64,000 nucleotides of DNA from Paenibacillus sp. FSL H8-0548. GTDB lineage: Bacteria > Bacillota > Bacilli > Paenibacillales > Paenibacillaceae. Positions 8,590-18,147 of this stretch are shown here, in pieces. Location: assembly GCF_038630985.1 (NCBI RefSeq), contig NZ_CP152049.1, forward strand, positions 6,339,501-6,403,500. The letters are read 5' to 3'. Made by a program: the position numbers and the translations under genes. The notes under the pieces were generated by a model that saw only the letters and a list, made by a program, of their open reading frames with translations, had not been told where the DNA came from and did not search any database. Each line of letters starts with the position of its first letter. Positions within the stretch are counted from its first letter, which is position 1.

Positions 8590-10896
8590 CTATATTTTGA
8601 TCGATTGCCGATATGAGCTTGGTGCGACTCCCATCACCCGTTTGAATGCCCGGCGGAAGGAGTGAGAGCTGTTGTACCCGACACGAGCCGCGATTTCGTC
8701 GACCGTACAGGCATTGCTCTTTAACAGGTCGGAAGCCTTCTCAATGCGAATCATCTCCAAATAATCGGATACGTTCGTGTCCGTTACTTCCTTGAACAAT
8801 TGAGAAATATATTTCTCCGGCCTTTCTACCTTCTCGGCAATGCGGTAAAGAGTCAGCTCCGAATCGCTATAGGCTTCGGCTATGAATTGCTTGATCTCCT
8901 CGACCATTTGAATATGGGCATGATTTTTCTTGCTATTGATGACACCGCATAGCGCATCCACGATTGCCAAGATCTCATCCTGAATGACAGAGATCGCATT
9001 GGAGGCCTGAATACTAATAATTTGATTTTTCAACGCATGCAGCAGCTCTGATTCCATAAAGGCCTTCTGGTCGAGCAGCTTGAGAAGCGTGCCCTTAAGC
9101 TCGCCCACCAGCTGCTGCTTCATCTCGGCGGAGAGCTGGTGGTTTTCCATATTTTTCTCCATGACCGACAAGACCATCCGTCTTGCTTCTTCCGGATCAC
9201 CGGCACGGATCGTACTGATCAGGCGCTGCTCGATATCCATCGGATAATAATACGTTGCCGTTTCAAGCCTCGAACCGTTGAACCATATGATGCTTTTTTT
9301 GCTGTTATATTCGGCATATTCCATCGTCTGCTTCGCCTGCTCATAAGAGTGGCTGACATCGATCATCGCAAAGAAGGAACCGCCGAATGCGGCCGTAATT
9401 GAAATTTTGTACTCGCTGTATACCATATCAGAAAGCTTCTCGAGCGTATCATTCATGCGTTCTTTCGCCGACTCGCAACCTTGCTCCTCCGTTAGAGCGG
9501 TAAGAATAATGACAATCCGATCCGAACCCAAATCTGTCATATGCAGCTGGCCATCGAGTTCAGAGAGGTTCTGCTTCAAAATTAGCCTTGCCGCATACAG
9601 CTCATTCAGGATTTCCACGCTATCCATGCCGGAATACCCGTTAATTTGCAAAATGCCAACAAAACCCTCACTTGAATCAAACCTCGTATCCGCTTGTACG
9701 GCGGCGGCTGTAATTTCATCTACGGTCTGGAATTCCCCGGCTATGAGCCGCTTCAGAAATCCATCCCTGACCAGCGGCAGCTGCCTCTTTAATTCATTTT
9801 CGAGAAGGCGGTTGCTCGTTATAATATTGGAAAAATTACCTTGCAGGAAATCATATTCATTGCGAACGGCAACGCCATCCTTGCCGAACTGCTCCTTCAT
9901 GACGGAGAGTAGGCGGTTGATTGGTGCGCTGTTCCGATAGGAGAGAAGCAGTCCGACCAGCAAGCCAAGCAGCAACGCTGCACCTGTAACGAACCAAGTA
10001 ATATGCTTAATTTGATTTGCATTTTCCATCAGCACCAGCTTAGGAATACCCGCACGATAAATCCAGCCATTTTTTTTGGAATGGATCGTAATGACTAGAT
10101 CGTCATTATAGAACTGGCTGACCTTATCTGGCAGCAGGCGGGAATCCGAGGTCAGCTTGCGGGCATCCTCTTCATTAATCCCGCGCAGCCCAACGGTATT
10201 TCCATTCGCGTCGCTGATATGAGCCCATCCGCCATAACGATCCTCGAGTCCGGCGAGCAGACTGGAAATGTTCTCTTCATCTATCATAACAACAACGGTA
10301 GCCGGTGATGAGCCGCTAAAACTGTCGAGCGGAAGCGACTGCATATACGTGACTACAGAAGTCTGCCTTGCATTGCTCATAAACGGGGTTAAGGGCTTAA
10401 TTTCACTGCGATGTGTTTGGTCCAGTATCGTGCTCTTCCACTGCTCCAGCGTCAGGTCATTGTAGCGGAAATTCTGATAATAGTGCTCAGGCCGGAAATA
10501 AGCGGACCCCTGCGTAAAGATAACATCGTAATTATTTAAGTAGATAAAATAGTTCTGTAAAAAGTCATTCGTCTGGCTAAACGGCGTTACCTGCCTGACC
10601 AAGCTCCAGATTCCGTACACGTTGACTAAATCGTCAATTTTCTTCTCGTTCATTAATTTATTTAAGTCAGGATTCAGCGCCAGCTGCCTTGTAAATCCCT
10701 CAACCTCGTCCATCCGTCTCTCCAAAATTTCCTGGCTTCTCTGCAGCTGCGTCACGCTATTCTCAATCGAGATGGATTCCGTTACCGAGATGGAGGTACG
10801 ATAGGAAACGAAGCCCGCAATGCTGGGTATAATCAAAATGATTAGATAAGAAATAAGAAATTTGCGAAATATAGTCGAGTATTTTGGCACGGTCAA
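8590..10896 (-). CDS. Membrane-bound AraC-family transcriptional regulator
   Basis: 768 residues. An N-terminal membrane helix (about residues 12-34) and a second one near 295-320 enclose an extracellular sensor region of roughly 260 residues. A cytoplasmic linker and central region follow. The last 100 residues hold two helix-turn-helix motifs of the AraC type (TLYRIAEKVERPEKYISQLFKEV and the GYNSSHSFRRAFKRVMGVAPSSYR signature). This is the one-component relative of YesN regulators: an outside signal, perhaps the sugar or the loaded binding protein, is passed directly to DNA. Lying directly upstream of binding-protein gene 2 and in the same direction, it likely activates the importer at 2.9-8.6 kb. 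The promoter should lie in 10897-10995. Confidence 0.9.
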   Translation of the reverse strand: MTVPKYSTIFRKFLISYLIILIIPSIAGFVSYRTSISVTESISIENSVTQLQRSQEILERRMDEVEGFTRQLALNPDLNKLMNEKKIDDLVNVYGIWSLVRQVTPFSQTNDFLQNYFIYLNNYDVIFTQGSAYFRPEHYYQNFRYNDLTLEQWKSTILDQTHRSEIKPLTPFMSNARQTSVVTYMQSLPLDSFSGSSPATVVVMIDEENISSLLAGLEDRYGGWAHISDANGNTVGLRGINEEDARKLTSDSRLLPDKVSQFYNDDLVITIHSKKNGWIYRAGIPKLVLMENANQIKHITWFVTGAALLLGLLVGLLLSYRNSAPINRLLSVMKEQFGKDGVAVRNEYDFLQGNFSNIITSNRLLENELKRQLPLVRDGFLKRLIAGEFQTVDEITAAAVQADTRFDSSEGFVGILQINGYSGMDSVEILNELYAARLILKQNLSELDGQLHMTDLGSDRIVIILTALTEEQGCESAKERMNDTLEKLSDMVYSEYKISITAAFGGSFFAMIDVSHSYEQAKQTMEYAEYNSKKSIIWFNGSRLETATYYYPMDIEQRLISTIRAGDPEEARRMVLSVMEKNMENHQLSAEMKQQLVGELKGTLLKLLDQKAFMESELLHALKNQIISIQASNAISVIQDEILAIVDALCGVINSKKNHAHIQMVEEIKQFIAEAYSDSELTLYRIAEKVERPEKYISQLFKEVTDTNVSDYLEMIRIEKASDLLKSNACTVDEIAARVGYNSSHSFRRAFKRVMGVAPSSYRQSIKI

Positions 10897-10995
10897 CCCA
10901 CCTTTCTCTAAATAATAGCGCTTACATTAGATTGATAGCCTATACTTTCCTCTAAAAAAACTTCGCTCATTCATAATACCCTACTCACGCGAAAA

Positions 10996-11025
10996 GACAA
11001 CTACTATTCTAAATGAGTAGTTGTC
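10996..11025 (-). terminator. Terminator of the fucose/GH95 operon
   Basis: Perfect 10-bp arms GACAACTACT (10996-11005) and AGTAGTTGTC (11016-11025), followed on the minus strand by TTTTCG. It lies 18 bases past the GH95 stop. Confidence 0.8.
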
Positions 11026-11042
11026 CATTCCGTTTCAATCGC

Positions 11043-13373
11043 TTAAGATCTGGCTTCCACTTGCCCCTGTACCACATTCAATTGCCGGTCCAGCGTGTAC
11101 ACCTGCCCCGGGGACAGCGTGATCGCTACCGATTGGTCTCCCCGCCTTATAATCGTATTTCCTTCAGAGAATGCTCTTATGGTCGCTTCCACCAATGCCC
11201 CATTCTCCCACCGAACATCGACCTCTGCATTGCCTTTGGCACGCAAGCCTTGGAACGAGCCTGTGGGCCAGGTGCTCGGGAGCGCAGGGAGCAGGTTTAT
11301 TTCTCCTGCGCTGCTCTGCAGAAGCAGGTCGGCAACCGCAGCGGTTCCGCCATAATTGCCATCAATGACAAAGATATTCGTCTCGGCGCCCGCAACGCCG
11401 GCCTTGGAGTAAGTCAGCAGGTTATCGAAGCACAGCTCCCCGATTAAGTGGTTAATATGCTTAAGCGCGCGATCTCCCTCGTACAGCCTTGAGAAGCCCG
11501 TAGCGAACAGCACCGCCGTAAATTCAATATCCTCCAGCTCGTCGGTTTGCATCCGGCCGAGCAGCGTCTGCTTCACCGCAGCACTTAGTTCCGGCGTCGC
11601 CAGCGGTGTAATCTGGCTGCTCGGATACAATGCGTACGTATGCGCCAAATGACGATGCTCTGGCTGCGCCTCCTCATAATCCTCCAGCCATTCCTGCAGT
11701 TGGCCGCGCTTGCCGATCATGAGCGGCGGAAGCAGCGCTATCGCGTGCTTCAGCTTCTTCTGAAGCTCCAAATCGGTCTGCAGCAGCTCGGCTGCCTCAA
11801 GGCAGAATGTGAACAAATCCCTTACCAGCTGTTGATCCATTGTCGGACCCATTGAGAGCTGCTGAGCACCTTCCTCCTGTTTCCCCGAATAGAAGCTGTT
11901 CTCCGGCGAGTTGGACGGGCCCGTGACAAGCCAGCCTAAACTTGGATGCACGATCATATAATCCAGGAAAAACGCTGCCGCCTCCTTCAGTACGGGATAT
12001 GCCTGCTTCGTCAGAAATGAACGGTCAAGACCATATTCATAATGCTCCTTCAAGTGAGTGGCAATCCACAATCCCCCTGTCACATTAAGCCCCCAGCCCG
12101 TTTCCCATCCCGGAGCGGCAAAGCCCCATGCGTTGGAGAACACATGCGCTACCCAGCCTTCGCAGCCGTAGAAGTCCTGCGCTGCCAGCCTGCCCGCCAC
12201 GGACAAGCGTTCGATGTAATTCATCAACGGAACATGGCATTCTGCCAAATTGGAAATCTCGACCGGATAATAATTCATTTGCGTGTTAATGTCTAGATGG
12301 TAATCGCAGCTCCATGCCATCCGATTCGCTTCTCCATCATTCCATAAGCCTTGCAAATGCAGCGGCAGCGGCGAGTCCTCGCGTGTGCCTGCAATCGTTA
12401 AATAACGTCCATATTGGAAAAATAAAACGATCAAGCCGGGATCCTCCTGCTGTCCCGACCGCAGCCGCTTGATTCTCTCATTCGTCGGGATGGTGTCGCT
12501 ATCCGAATCATCCAACTGTATGGATGCCCTGCCGTAGAGTTCACGATAGTCCGCAATATGCTCTTGCTTGAGGATCTCATAACCTTTATCTGCTGCTGCC
12601 TTGATCTGACTATCGCCTGCGGTCCTCCAATGGCTATCGACTTGGCCATAATCCGTATTCACGGTAAAATAAATGACTGCCTCATCCGCATGGGATACCT
12701 CAATTCCGTCAGCCGTGCTTTGCACACTGCCGCCCTTGGCGACGATCATAATTCTGCCCTCGCAAAATACGCCGCAAGTTCCGTCACTATGAATATCCTC
12801 CGTCGCCTGTCCTTGAAAAACAACCGTATCGCCGTCCAATGCTGCGGATGTGAACGAGTTCGTTCGTCCCGTCACGCTTAGCGCAAACGAAACGGAGCCC
12901 GCTTCGCTGCCGCTGATACGCGATACAACGACGCCTTCCGCATGCGTAGCGAACGTTTCACGCCTCATTTGTCCACCAGCTGTCTGATAGGATACCTGGG
13001 CGAGCGCCTCCTCTAAACTCAGCTCGCGCACGAGCTGCTCACCCGGCTGATCAAAGCGCAGAATGACGTCGCATACGGAGAGATTTGTACCGAAGTTGCC
13101 CTTTTTGGGCTGCAGAGCTAGCTTGGCAAGCCTGTCACCCTCGTTGAAATCCCCTTGAAAAAACGACTCCCGCATCCGTTCCAAATCCGCTTTGCCGCCG
13201 CCAATTCCCTGAATACGCTCTGTTTTCCCTGACCAATACGTAATTTCCGTCATGCTCCATGTTTCTTGCTCAATTCCCCCATGAATAACAGCGCCAATTC
13301 TGCCATTCCCGATCGGCAGCCCTTGCTTCCAGCTCTCCGCAGGACCCGAATACCAAAGCCTTGAACGATTCAT
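11043..13373 (-). CDS. GH95-family glycosidase (alpha-L-fucosidase or alpha-L-galactosidase)
   Basis: About 776 residues, no signal peptide, so intracellular. The start LWYSGPAESWKQGLPIGNGRIGA is the classic GH95 N-terminus. Family motifs follow: LDINTQMNYYPVE near residue 360, TGPSNSPENSF near 488, HRHLAHTYALYPSSQ, and FVIDGNYGGTAAVADLLLQS near 680, which keeps the conserved Asp of the IDGN-G motif. The usual HPPFQ just before IDGN is replaced by TNIFV, and the first Asn of the usual N-I-N is Asp, so this is a divergent member. ATG at 13373 follows GGGGGA; the TTG at 13391 is less likely. Last gene of a tight operon encoding L-fucose-type sugar oxidation, which supports release of L-fucose or a similar L-sugar from imported oligosaccharides. 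Confidence 0.88.
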   Translation of the reverse strand: MNRSRLWYSGPAESWKQGLPIGNGRIGAVIHGGIEQETWSMTEITYWSGKTERIQGIGGGKADLERMRESFFQGDFNEGDRLAKLALQPKKGNFGTNLSVCDVILRFDQPGEQLVRELSLEEALAQVSYQTAGGQMRRETFATHAEGVVVSRISGSEAGSVSFALSVTGRTNSFTSAALDGDTVVFQGQATEDIHSDGTCGVFCEGRIMIVAKGGSVQSTADGIEVSHADEAVIYFTVNTDYGQVDSHWRTAGDSQIKAAADKGYEILKQEHIADYRELYGRASIQLDDSDSDTIPTNERIKRLRSGQQEDPGLIVLFFQYGRYLTIAGTREDSPLPLHLQGLWNDGEANRMAWSCDYHLDINTQMNYYPVEISNLAECHVPLMNYIERLSVAGRLAAQDFYGCEGWVAHVFSNAWGFAAPGWETGWGLNVTGGLWIATHLKEHYEYGLDRSFLTKQAYPVLKEAAAFFLDYMIVHPSLGWLVTGPSNSPENSFYSGKQEEGAQQLSMGPTMDQQLVRDLFTFCLEAAELLQTDLELQKKLKHAIALLPPLMIGKRGQLQEWLEDYEEAQPEHRHLAHTYALYPSSQITPLATPELSAAVKQTLLGRMQTDELEDIEFTAVLFATGFSRLYEGDRALKHINHLIGELCFDNLLTYSKAGVAGAETNIFVIDGNYGGTAAVADLLLQSSAGEINLLPALPSTWPTGSFQGLRAKGNAEVDVRWENGALVEATIRAFSEGNTIIRRGDQSVAITLSPGQVYTLDRQLNVVQGQVEARS

Positions 13374-13394
13374 GCCGTGTCCATCCCCCAACTA

Positions 13395-14309
13395 TTAGAT
13401 TGTGTATGCCTCGCTGACAAGTCGATTCGTCAGGCTGCCCAGCTTCTCAATTTCGATTGTGACGATATCTCCGTCTTTCAAATAAACCTGCTTCTCTTCC
13501 GGATAACCAAGCACAACGCCCTCAGGGGTGCCTGTCAAAATAATATCGCCTGGCTCAAGCGTCATATGCTGCGAAATATAGCTGACCACCTCATTGCATG
13601 CAAAAATCATATCGGAGGTATTCGAATGCTGGCGCACCTCTCCGTTCACGATACATTTAATTTCCAGCTCATTCGGGTTGCCAACCTCGTCCGCCGTAAC
13701 CAAATAAGGGCCAAGCGGGCTGAAATCGTCGCAGCTTTTGCCAAGCAGCCACTGCTGGGTCCTCATCTGAAGATCACGCGCCGACAAATCATTTACATTG
13801 CAATAGCCGAATACATGGCTTAGTGCAGCTTCCTTGCTTACATACTTGGCCTTTTGCCCCATTACGATAACAAGCTCGGCCTCGTAATCCACTTGTGAGG
13901 TGACCCTCTCTGGCAGCGAAATCTCTTTCCCATGACCTGTCAGCGTGTTGTTGAATTTATTGAACAAGATGGGATATTGCGGGATGGGCGCGTTCGTCTC
14001 AACCGCATGCTTCCTATAATTCAAGCCTACGCAAATGATTTTGTTGGGCCTCGTCACGCATGGCCCGAACTGTACGGTCGCTTCATCCAGAAGCGCAGCC
14101 TCTGAGAGCTCCGCCGATCCCAGCACCTGATCCACGTACGCCGCCAAGTCGTCGAGGCTCTTCTTTCCGCCTTCGATTAAAGCCATCACGTCTACAGGCA
14201 CATCCGCGTTAGGCAGACGCTCCAGCGCCGATTCTATATCGATAATGCCTTCATTAACCTTGACTCCTAGTTTGAATTGACCGCCTTGTTCTATCGTTAC
14301 AAGCTTCAT
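13395..14309 (-). CDS. Fumarylacetoacetate hydrolase-family enzyme (probable 2,4-diketo-3-deoxy-L-fuconate hydrolase)
   Basis: 304 residues. The FAH fold is seen in YEAELVIVMGQKAKY (metal-binding Glu pair), HVFGYCNVNDLSARDLQ (metal-binding Asp), GKSCDDFSPLGPYLVT and PGDIILTGTPEGV. In non-phosphorylative L-fucose/L-rhamnose pathways such an enzyme splits the 2,4-diketo-3-deoxy acid into pyruvate and L-lactate. The operon context (two SDR dehydrogenases and an enolase-family dehydratase upstream) supports that step here. An alternative is an unrelated acylpyruvase. The start ATG follows AGG-rich sequence; gaps to neighbours are about 20-30 bases. Confidence 0.85.
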   Translation of the reverse strand: MKLVTIEQGGQFKLGVKVNEGIIDIESALERLPNADVPVDVMALIEGGKKSLDDLAAYVDQVLGSAELSEAALLDEATVQFGPCVTRPNKIICVGLNYRKHAVETNAPIPQYPILFNKFNNTLTGHGKEISLPERVTSQVDYEAELVIVMGQKAKYVSKEAALSHVFGYCNVNDLSARDLQMRTQQWLLGKSCDDFSPLGPYLVTADEVGNPNELEIKCIVNGEVRQHSNTSDMIFACNEVVSYISQHMTLEPGDIILTGTPEGVVLGYPEEKQVYLKDGDIVTIEIEKLGSLTNRLVSEAYTI

Positions 14310-14338
14310 CTATTCCTACCATCCCTTCATTTGTTCTG

Positions 14339-15112
14339 TTAAGCATCCTTGCCGAACACAACGCCTCCATCGATATATAACGGCGAGCCCATCATAAAAG
14401 AGGATTCATCGGAAGCAAGGAACAGTACCGCGTTCGCCACGTCCACTGGTCTGCCCAGCTCGCCACTCAGCTGCCTTGTCTTAATGGCTGCAATCGCAAG
14501 CTCCGGGTCCTCGTAAGAGCTGTGCAAATATTGTTCTACGAACGGCGTCATGATCGTTCCCGGCAGCACCGCATTGACTCTAATATTATATTTGGCATAG
14601 TCGACCTGCATGGATTTCGTTAAGGCGAGCACCGCGCCCTTGGTAGCAGAATAGGAGGCTCTGCGCGCAAGGCCAATCTCGGCGATGCACGAAGACATAT
14701 TGATAATGTTTCCGACTTTCCTCTCCATCATATAAGGGATTACATGCTTCGACGGCAGGAATACGCCGCGCAGATTAACCTGAATGACCCGGTCCCACGC
14801 TTCCGGCTCAATCTCGTGAATGGCCCCAACACCGCTAATACCGGCATTATTGAACAAAATATCAATACGGCCGTACGCCTGAATTGCCGCCTCGACCATT
14901 AAGCGAACGGATTCCGAATCGGTTACGTCTGCATGCAGGAACAGCGCGCTTCCGCCCTCCGCTTGGATGCTTTGCTCCGTCTCCCGCCCTTTGGCCGCAT
15001 CAATGTCGTTTATAATGACAGTCGCGCCTTCTCTGGCGAACAGCTCGCCCGTTGTTTTCCCAATGCCTGATCCGCCCCCGGTAATAAGAGCGATTTTACC
15101 CTGAAGTCTCAT
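14339..15112 (-). CDS. SDR dehydrogenase (probable 2-keto-3-deoxy-L-fuconate dehydrogenase)
   Basis: 257 residues. The NAD(P)-binding Rossmann motif is TGGGSGIGK near residue 11, with NNAG near 88 and the catalytic Ser/Tyr/Lys (MSS..., YSATK) near 140-156. The C-terminal DGGVVFGKDA is typical of the family. In the pathway it would oxidise 2-keto-3-deoxy-L-fuconate to the 2,4-diketo acid. I chose ATG at 15112 because GAGGAG lies seven bases before it; a TTG at 15118 is too close. It lies between the dehydratase and hydrolase genes, matching the reaction order. Confidence 0.87.
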   Translation of the reverse strand: MRLQGKIALITGGGSGIGKTTGELFAREGATVIINDIDAAKGRETEQSIQAEGGSALFLHADVTDSESVRLMVEAAIQAYGRIDILFNNAGISGVGAIHEIEPEAWDRVIQVNLRGVFLPSKHVIPYMMERKVGNIINMSSCIAEIGLARRASYSATKGAVLALTKSMQVDYAKYNIRVNAVLPGTIMTPFVEQYLHSSYEDPELAIAAIKTRQLSGELGRPVDVANAVLFLASDESSFMMGSPLYIDGGVVFGKDA

Positions 15113-15136
15113 CAGCAAGCTCCTCTCTGCCTATGG

Positions 15137-16234
15137 CTAGCGAATGCGGTATTCTTCAAAATAGCGAGGAATAATTTCAGTGGATGCTCCCGGCAGCTCC
15201 GGCAGCACGTAATGCCCGTTCTTAACCGTTGCCGGCTCAACGAAAATCGACCTGATCCACGGAATGTACTCCAGCATGATCGCGCCTTGTGTAGCAGCTA
15301 CCAAATGCTGATGAATTTGTCCCATATCGCCGACATGCGGACAAATTGGAATGTCATACGAAGCAGCCAGTCCCGCCACCTGAAGCCATTCGGTTATGCC
15401 CGCAACCCGCGTAACGTCAACCTGGCAATATTCGATGGCGCCTTGATGGATATAATCTCGGAACGCATATTTCGAATACACATGCTCGCCAAGTGCAATC
15501 GGAACATTCAGCGCATCGGCCAGCTTCTTATGGCCCATAATATCGTCCGGGTTCAGCGGCTCCTCCAGCCAAAAAAGGTCAAACTCCTCCAGCTTCTTGC
15601 CCCAGGTCATCGCCGTATTGATATTCCACTGCTGGTTGACGTCGATCATAAAGATCGTTTTGTCGCCGATGGCTTTGCGGACCGCCTTCACCCGGTCATA
15701 ATCCTCATGCGGATCGGACTTGCCTACCTTGATTTTCACGCCGGTAAAGCCTTGCTCAACAATGTCCGTGACATCCTTCAGCAAGCGCTCCTTCGACCAG
15801 TTAAGCCAGCCGCCGTTCGTGTTATAAGCTTTGATGCCCTTCGATTTATGGCCGCCGAGATACTGCCATAGCGGTTTATTTGAAGCCTTCGCCATAATGT
15901 CCCACAGCGCGATATCAACTGCGGCAAGCGCCATATGCGTAATGCCGGCCCGTCCAATCCAATGCATTTTTCCATAACGCAGCGTATCCCATATTTCCTT
16001 AACCATAAATGGGTCCTTGCCGATCAGCTCAGGGGCATAATAACGGTCAATCGTATCGACAATCATATCGTCGCCATGCGCGCAGGTTCCGGTATAGCCA
16101 TAGCCGACATACCCCTCATCCGTAAAAATACGAACGCCCGACAGTCCCCAATGCGTCGCAACGTTAATGGCATCGGTTATCGGCGGATCAATTGGCACAT
16201 GCAGCACAAACGTTTCTACTTTTGTAATTTTCAT
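15137..16234 (-). CDS. Enolase-superfamily sugar-acid dehydratase (probable L-fuconate dehydratase)
   Basis: 365 residues of the mandelate racemase/muconate-lactonizing subgroup. The K-x-K catalytic pair is in TGVKIKVGKSD near 170. Metal ligands are MIDVNQQWN (Asp), FWLEEP (Glu) and LGEHVYS (Glu). The His of the second catalytic base is in CPHVGDMGQIH near 318. These enzymes remove water from aldonic acids. Shorter than the roughly 440-residue Xanthomonas-type L-fuconate dehydratase, it could equally act on L-rhamnonate, L-galactonate or another acid. Its position after an SDR dehydrogenase and before a second SDR plus FAH hydrolase argues for the 6-deoxy-L-sugar route. GGGAG precedes the ATG. 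Confidence 0.85.
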   Translation of the reverse strand: MKITKVETFVLHVPIDPPITDAINVATHWGLSGVRIFTDEGYVGYGYTGTCAHGDDMIVDTIDRYYAPELIGKDPFMVKEIWDTLRYGKMHWIGRAGITHMALAAVDIALWDIMAKASNKPLWQYLGGHKSKGIKAYNTNGGWLNWSKERLLKDVTDIVEQGFTGVKIKVGKSDPHEDYDRVKAVRKAIGDKTIFMIDVNQQWNINTAMTWGKKLEEFDLFWLEEPLNPDDIMGHKKLADALNVPIALGEHVYSKYAFRDYIHQGAIEYCQVDVTRVAGITEWLQVAGLAASYDIPICPHVGDMGQIHQHLVAATQGAIMLEYIPWIRSIFVEPATVKNGHYVLPELPGASTEIIPRYFEEYRIR

Positions 16235-16258
16235 CGTTAGCTCTCCCTATGATTTGGT

Positions 16259-17044
16259 TTAGTAGCCGAGCGATGCGCCGCCTTCGACAGGCAAGGCGAT
16301 GCCGGTAATGAATGAAGCCTGCTTCGATGCCAAGTACAATACCGCCTGCCCCACTTCCTCCGAGGTCGCCGGACGCCCAAGCGGATGCATAGCTTTTAAG
16401 GCCTGCAGCGTGGCTGCGGGGTCCTCTTGCTGCTGCGTCCACGACTCCAGCAGCGGCGTGCTTACGCCTGCCGGACATACGCAGTTGACCCGTATGCCCT
16501 CCGCGGCATAGTCCAGCGCCAGCGCCTTGGTCATGGCAATGACCGCTCCTTTGGAGGCGGAATAGACCGGATTGTGGCGCTGGCCGACCAGCCCGTTGAG
16601 CGAAGCCATATTCACGATAGCACCGCTCGTTTGGCGAAGCAGCGGCAAAGCGTGCTTGATCATGAGATATACGCCCTTCACGTTAACGGCGAGCAAGCGG
16701 TCGAAGACTTGCTCTTCTATTTCCTCCAGCGGCTTCGGATGAATCACCGCGGCATTATTAAACAGCACGTCGAGACGGCCGAAGGCTCGCTGCGTTTGCT
16801 CCATAAGCGAAACGACCGCCTTCTCCTGCGAAACATCCGTTTGAAATGCGGCAGCAGTTGGAAGCCCTTTCACAAGTGGGTAGTGATCATTAATCGCTTG
16901 GGCAACCCGCTGACCTTCAGCCTCGTTCCAATCGGCAATGACCACACGCGCGCCTTCTGCTGCGAACAGTCTCGCGCTTACTTCCCCGATGCCCGAGCCG
17001 CCGCCCGTTACCACCACTACCTGCTCTTGAAACCGCAAAGGCAT
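16259..17044 (-). CDS. SDR dehydrogenase (probable L-fucose dehydrogenase)
   Basis: 261 residues with TGGGSGIGE near residue 14, NNAA near 92 and the YSASK catalytic pair near 163. The C-terminus is VEGGASLGY. As the first gene of the operon it would oxidise the free sugar to the lactone with NAD(P). No lactonase gene is present; the lactone may open spontaneously or by an enzyme encoded elsewhere. The listed ATG lies directly against AAGGAGGA, so the TTG two codons later (17038), seven bases from the ribosome site, may be the true start. The promoter must lie in 17045-17260, shared with the divergent AraC gene. Confidence 0.85.
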   Translation of the reverse strand: MPLRFQEQVVVVTGGGSGIGEVSARLFAAEGARVVIADWNEAEGQRVAQAINDHYPLVKGLPTAAAFQTDVSQEKAVVSLMEQTQRAFGRLDVLFNNAAVIHPKPLEEIEEQVFDRLLAVNVKGVYLMIKHALPLLRQTSGAIVNMASLNGLVGQRHNPVYSASKGAVIAMTKALALDYAAEGIRVNCVCPAGVSTPLLESWTQQQEDPAATLQALKAMHPLGRPATSEEVGQAVLYLASKQASFITGIALPVEGGASLGY

Positions 17045-17267
17045 TCCTCCTTCTTCACCTGACCCTTAACTCGTTTAATAGCCTGCCAGCATTAAGGATT
17101 GATGTTGTTAATTGATCCGTAAAAAACAGCAAAGAAGCTTTCCCTAATAGTTAAGCTATTGTATCATCTATATAGGAACTCGTATTTGCTTAGACATCCA
17201 TTAAGTTGACGATTCATCCGCTAATTTTAGAAATGAGAAGTAATCAAACATAAATGAGGGATTGCGC

Positions 17268-18131
17268 TTGAAGAAGCTAAACGAGATTGCGCCTTATGTC
17301 GGGGACTCTATGTATTACCTGTATGACGGGAGCTCTAACGAGAAGCTGCGTGTCTGCAGCGTCTATGCCTTTCATCTGTTTACGGACGGCCCGGGGGAGA
17401 TGGAGATTAACGGAAAACATTATCCGATCGACAACCGCACCCTCATTTTTCTACGCCCAGCGGAGCCTCATGCCTTCCATATTTCTTCTGGTCATCCACT
17501 GTCATCGCATAATTTGTATTGTGATTTATGGGAACAACAGCATCCCGTCTCTCTCAATCGAACGTTTATTTATGCTCCCGAGCCTTTCGAGCTGGGTACA
17601 GTAGCGGCTTCCCTTGACTGTGATGAGCTGAACAGCCTGCCGAGCGTTTTTTCGCTGCAGCCTTATCCCGAGCTTTACGACTCCTTCGTTATGCTCGCCA
17701 AGCTCTACAACGATTCACTGTTTTACCGGGCGGAAATGATGAACAGCCTGCTCTATGCGTGGATTCTTCAGTGGTACAACACGATCCATACGCACCAGCC
17801 CACCGATTACCGGATCGTCCGCTTGCTTGCACATTTGAATGCGCAGCCGGAGCAGCGCGAATCCGTGGAGACATGGTGGCGCTTCTGCGGCTTGAAGCGA
17901 ACCTATTTTCATGCGCTGTTTTTACGCGAGACCGGCTTCACTCCGAAGGCTTACCATCACAAGCTGGTGATGAGACGGGCCTCCAACCTCCTGCTGGAGA
18001 GCGAATTGAGCGTAACGGCAATCGCAGAGCGACTCGGCTATACGTCAATCCACCCGTTTACGCGCCATTTCAGCGCCTTCTACGGCGTCAGTCCCAAGCA
18101 ATACCGCCTGCAGCCGCAATTGAGAAGCTGA
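17268..18131 (+). CDS. AraC-family regulator of the fucose operon
   Basis: 287 residues. The N-terminal half contains a cupin-like sugar-sensing domain (DGPGEMEINGKHYPI, LIFLRPAEPHAFHI, the usual H-x-F/I pattern). The C-terminal 100 residues carry two AraC helix-turn-helix motifs; the second reads SVTAIAERLGYTSIHPFTRHFSAFYGVSPKQYR. A TTG start at 17268 follows GAGGGA by about seven bases, which fits better than the TTG at 17262. It is divergent from the five-gene operon, with a 217-223 base intergenic region, a classic setting for local control by the pathway sugar. No clear operator could be picked out by eye. Confidence 0.87.
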   Translation: MKKLNEIAPYVGDSMYYLYDGSSNEKLRVCSVYAFHLFTDGPGEMEINGKHYPIDNRTLIFLRPAEPHAFHISSGHPLSSHNLYCDLWEQQHPVSLNRTFIYAPEPFELGTVAASLDCDELNSLPSVFSLQPYPELYDSFVMLAKLYNDSLFYRAEMMNSLLYAWILQWYNTIHTHQPTDYRIVRLLAHLNAQPEQRESVETWWRFCGLKRTYFHALFLRETGFTPKAYHHKLVMRRASNLLLESELSVTAIAERLGYTSIHPFTRHFSAFYGVSPKQYRLQPQLRS

Positions 18132-18147
18132 CCACATAAATTCAATA

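Noticed and set aside
17206..17234. TTGACG as -35 box for the fucose regulator
   Set aside because: No acceptable -10 box lies 16-18 bases downstream.
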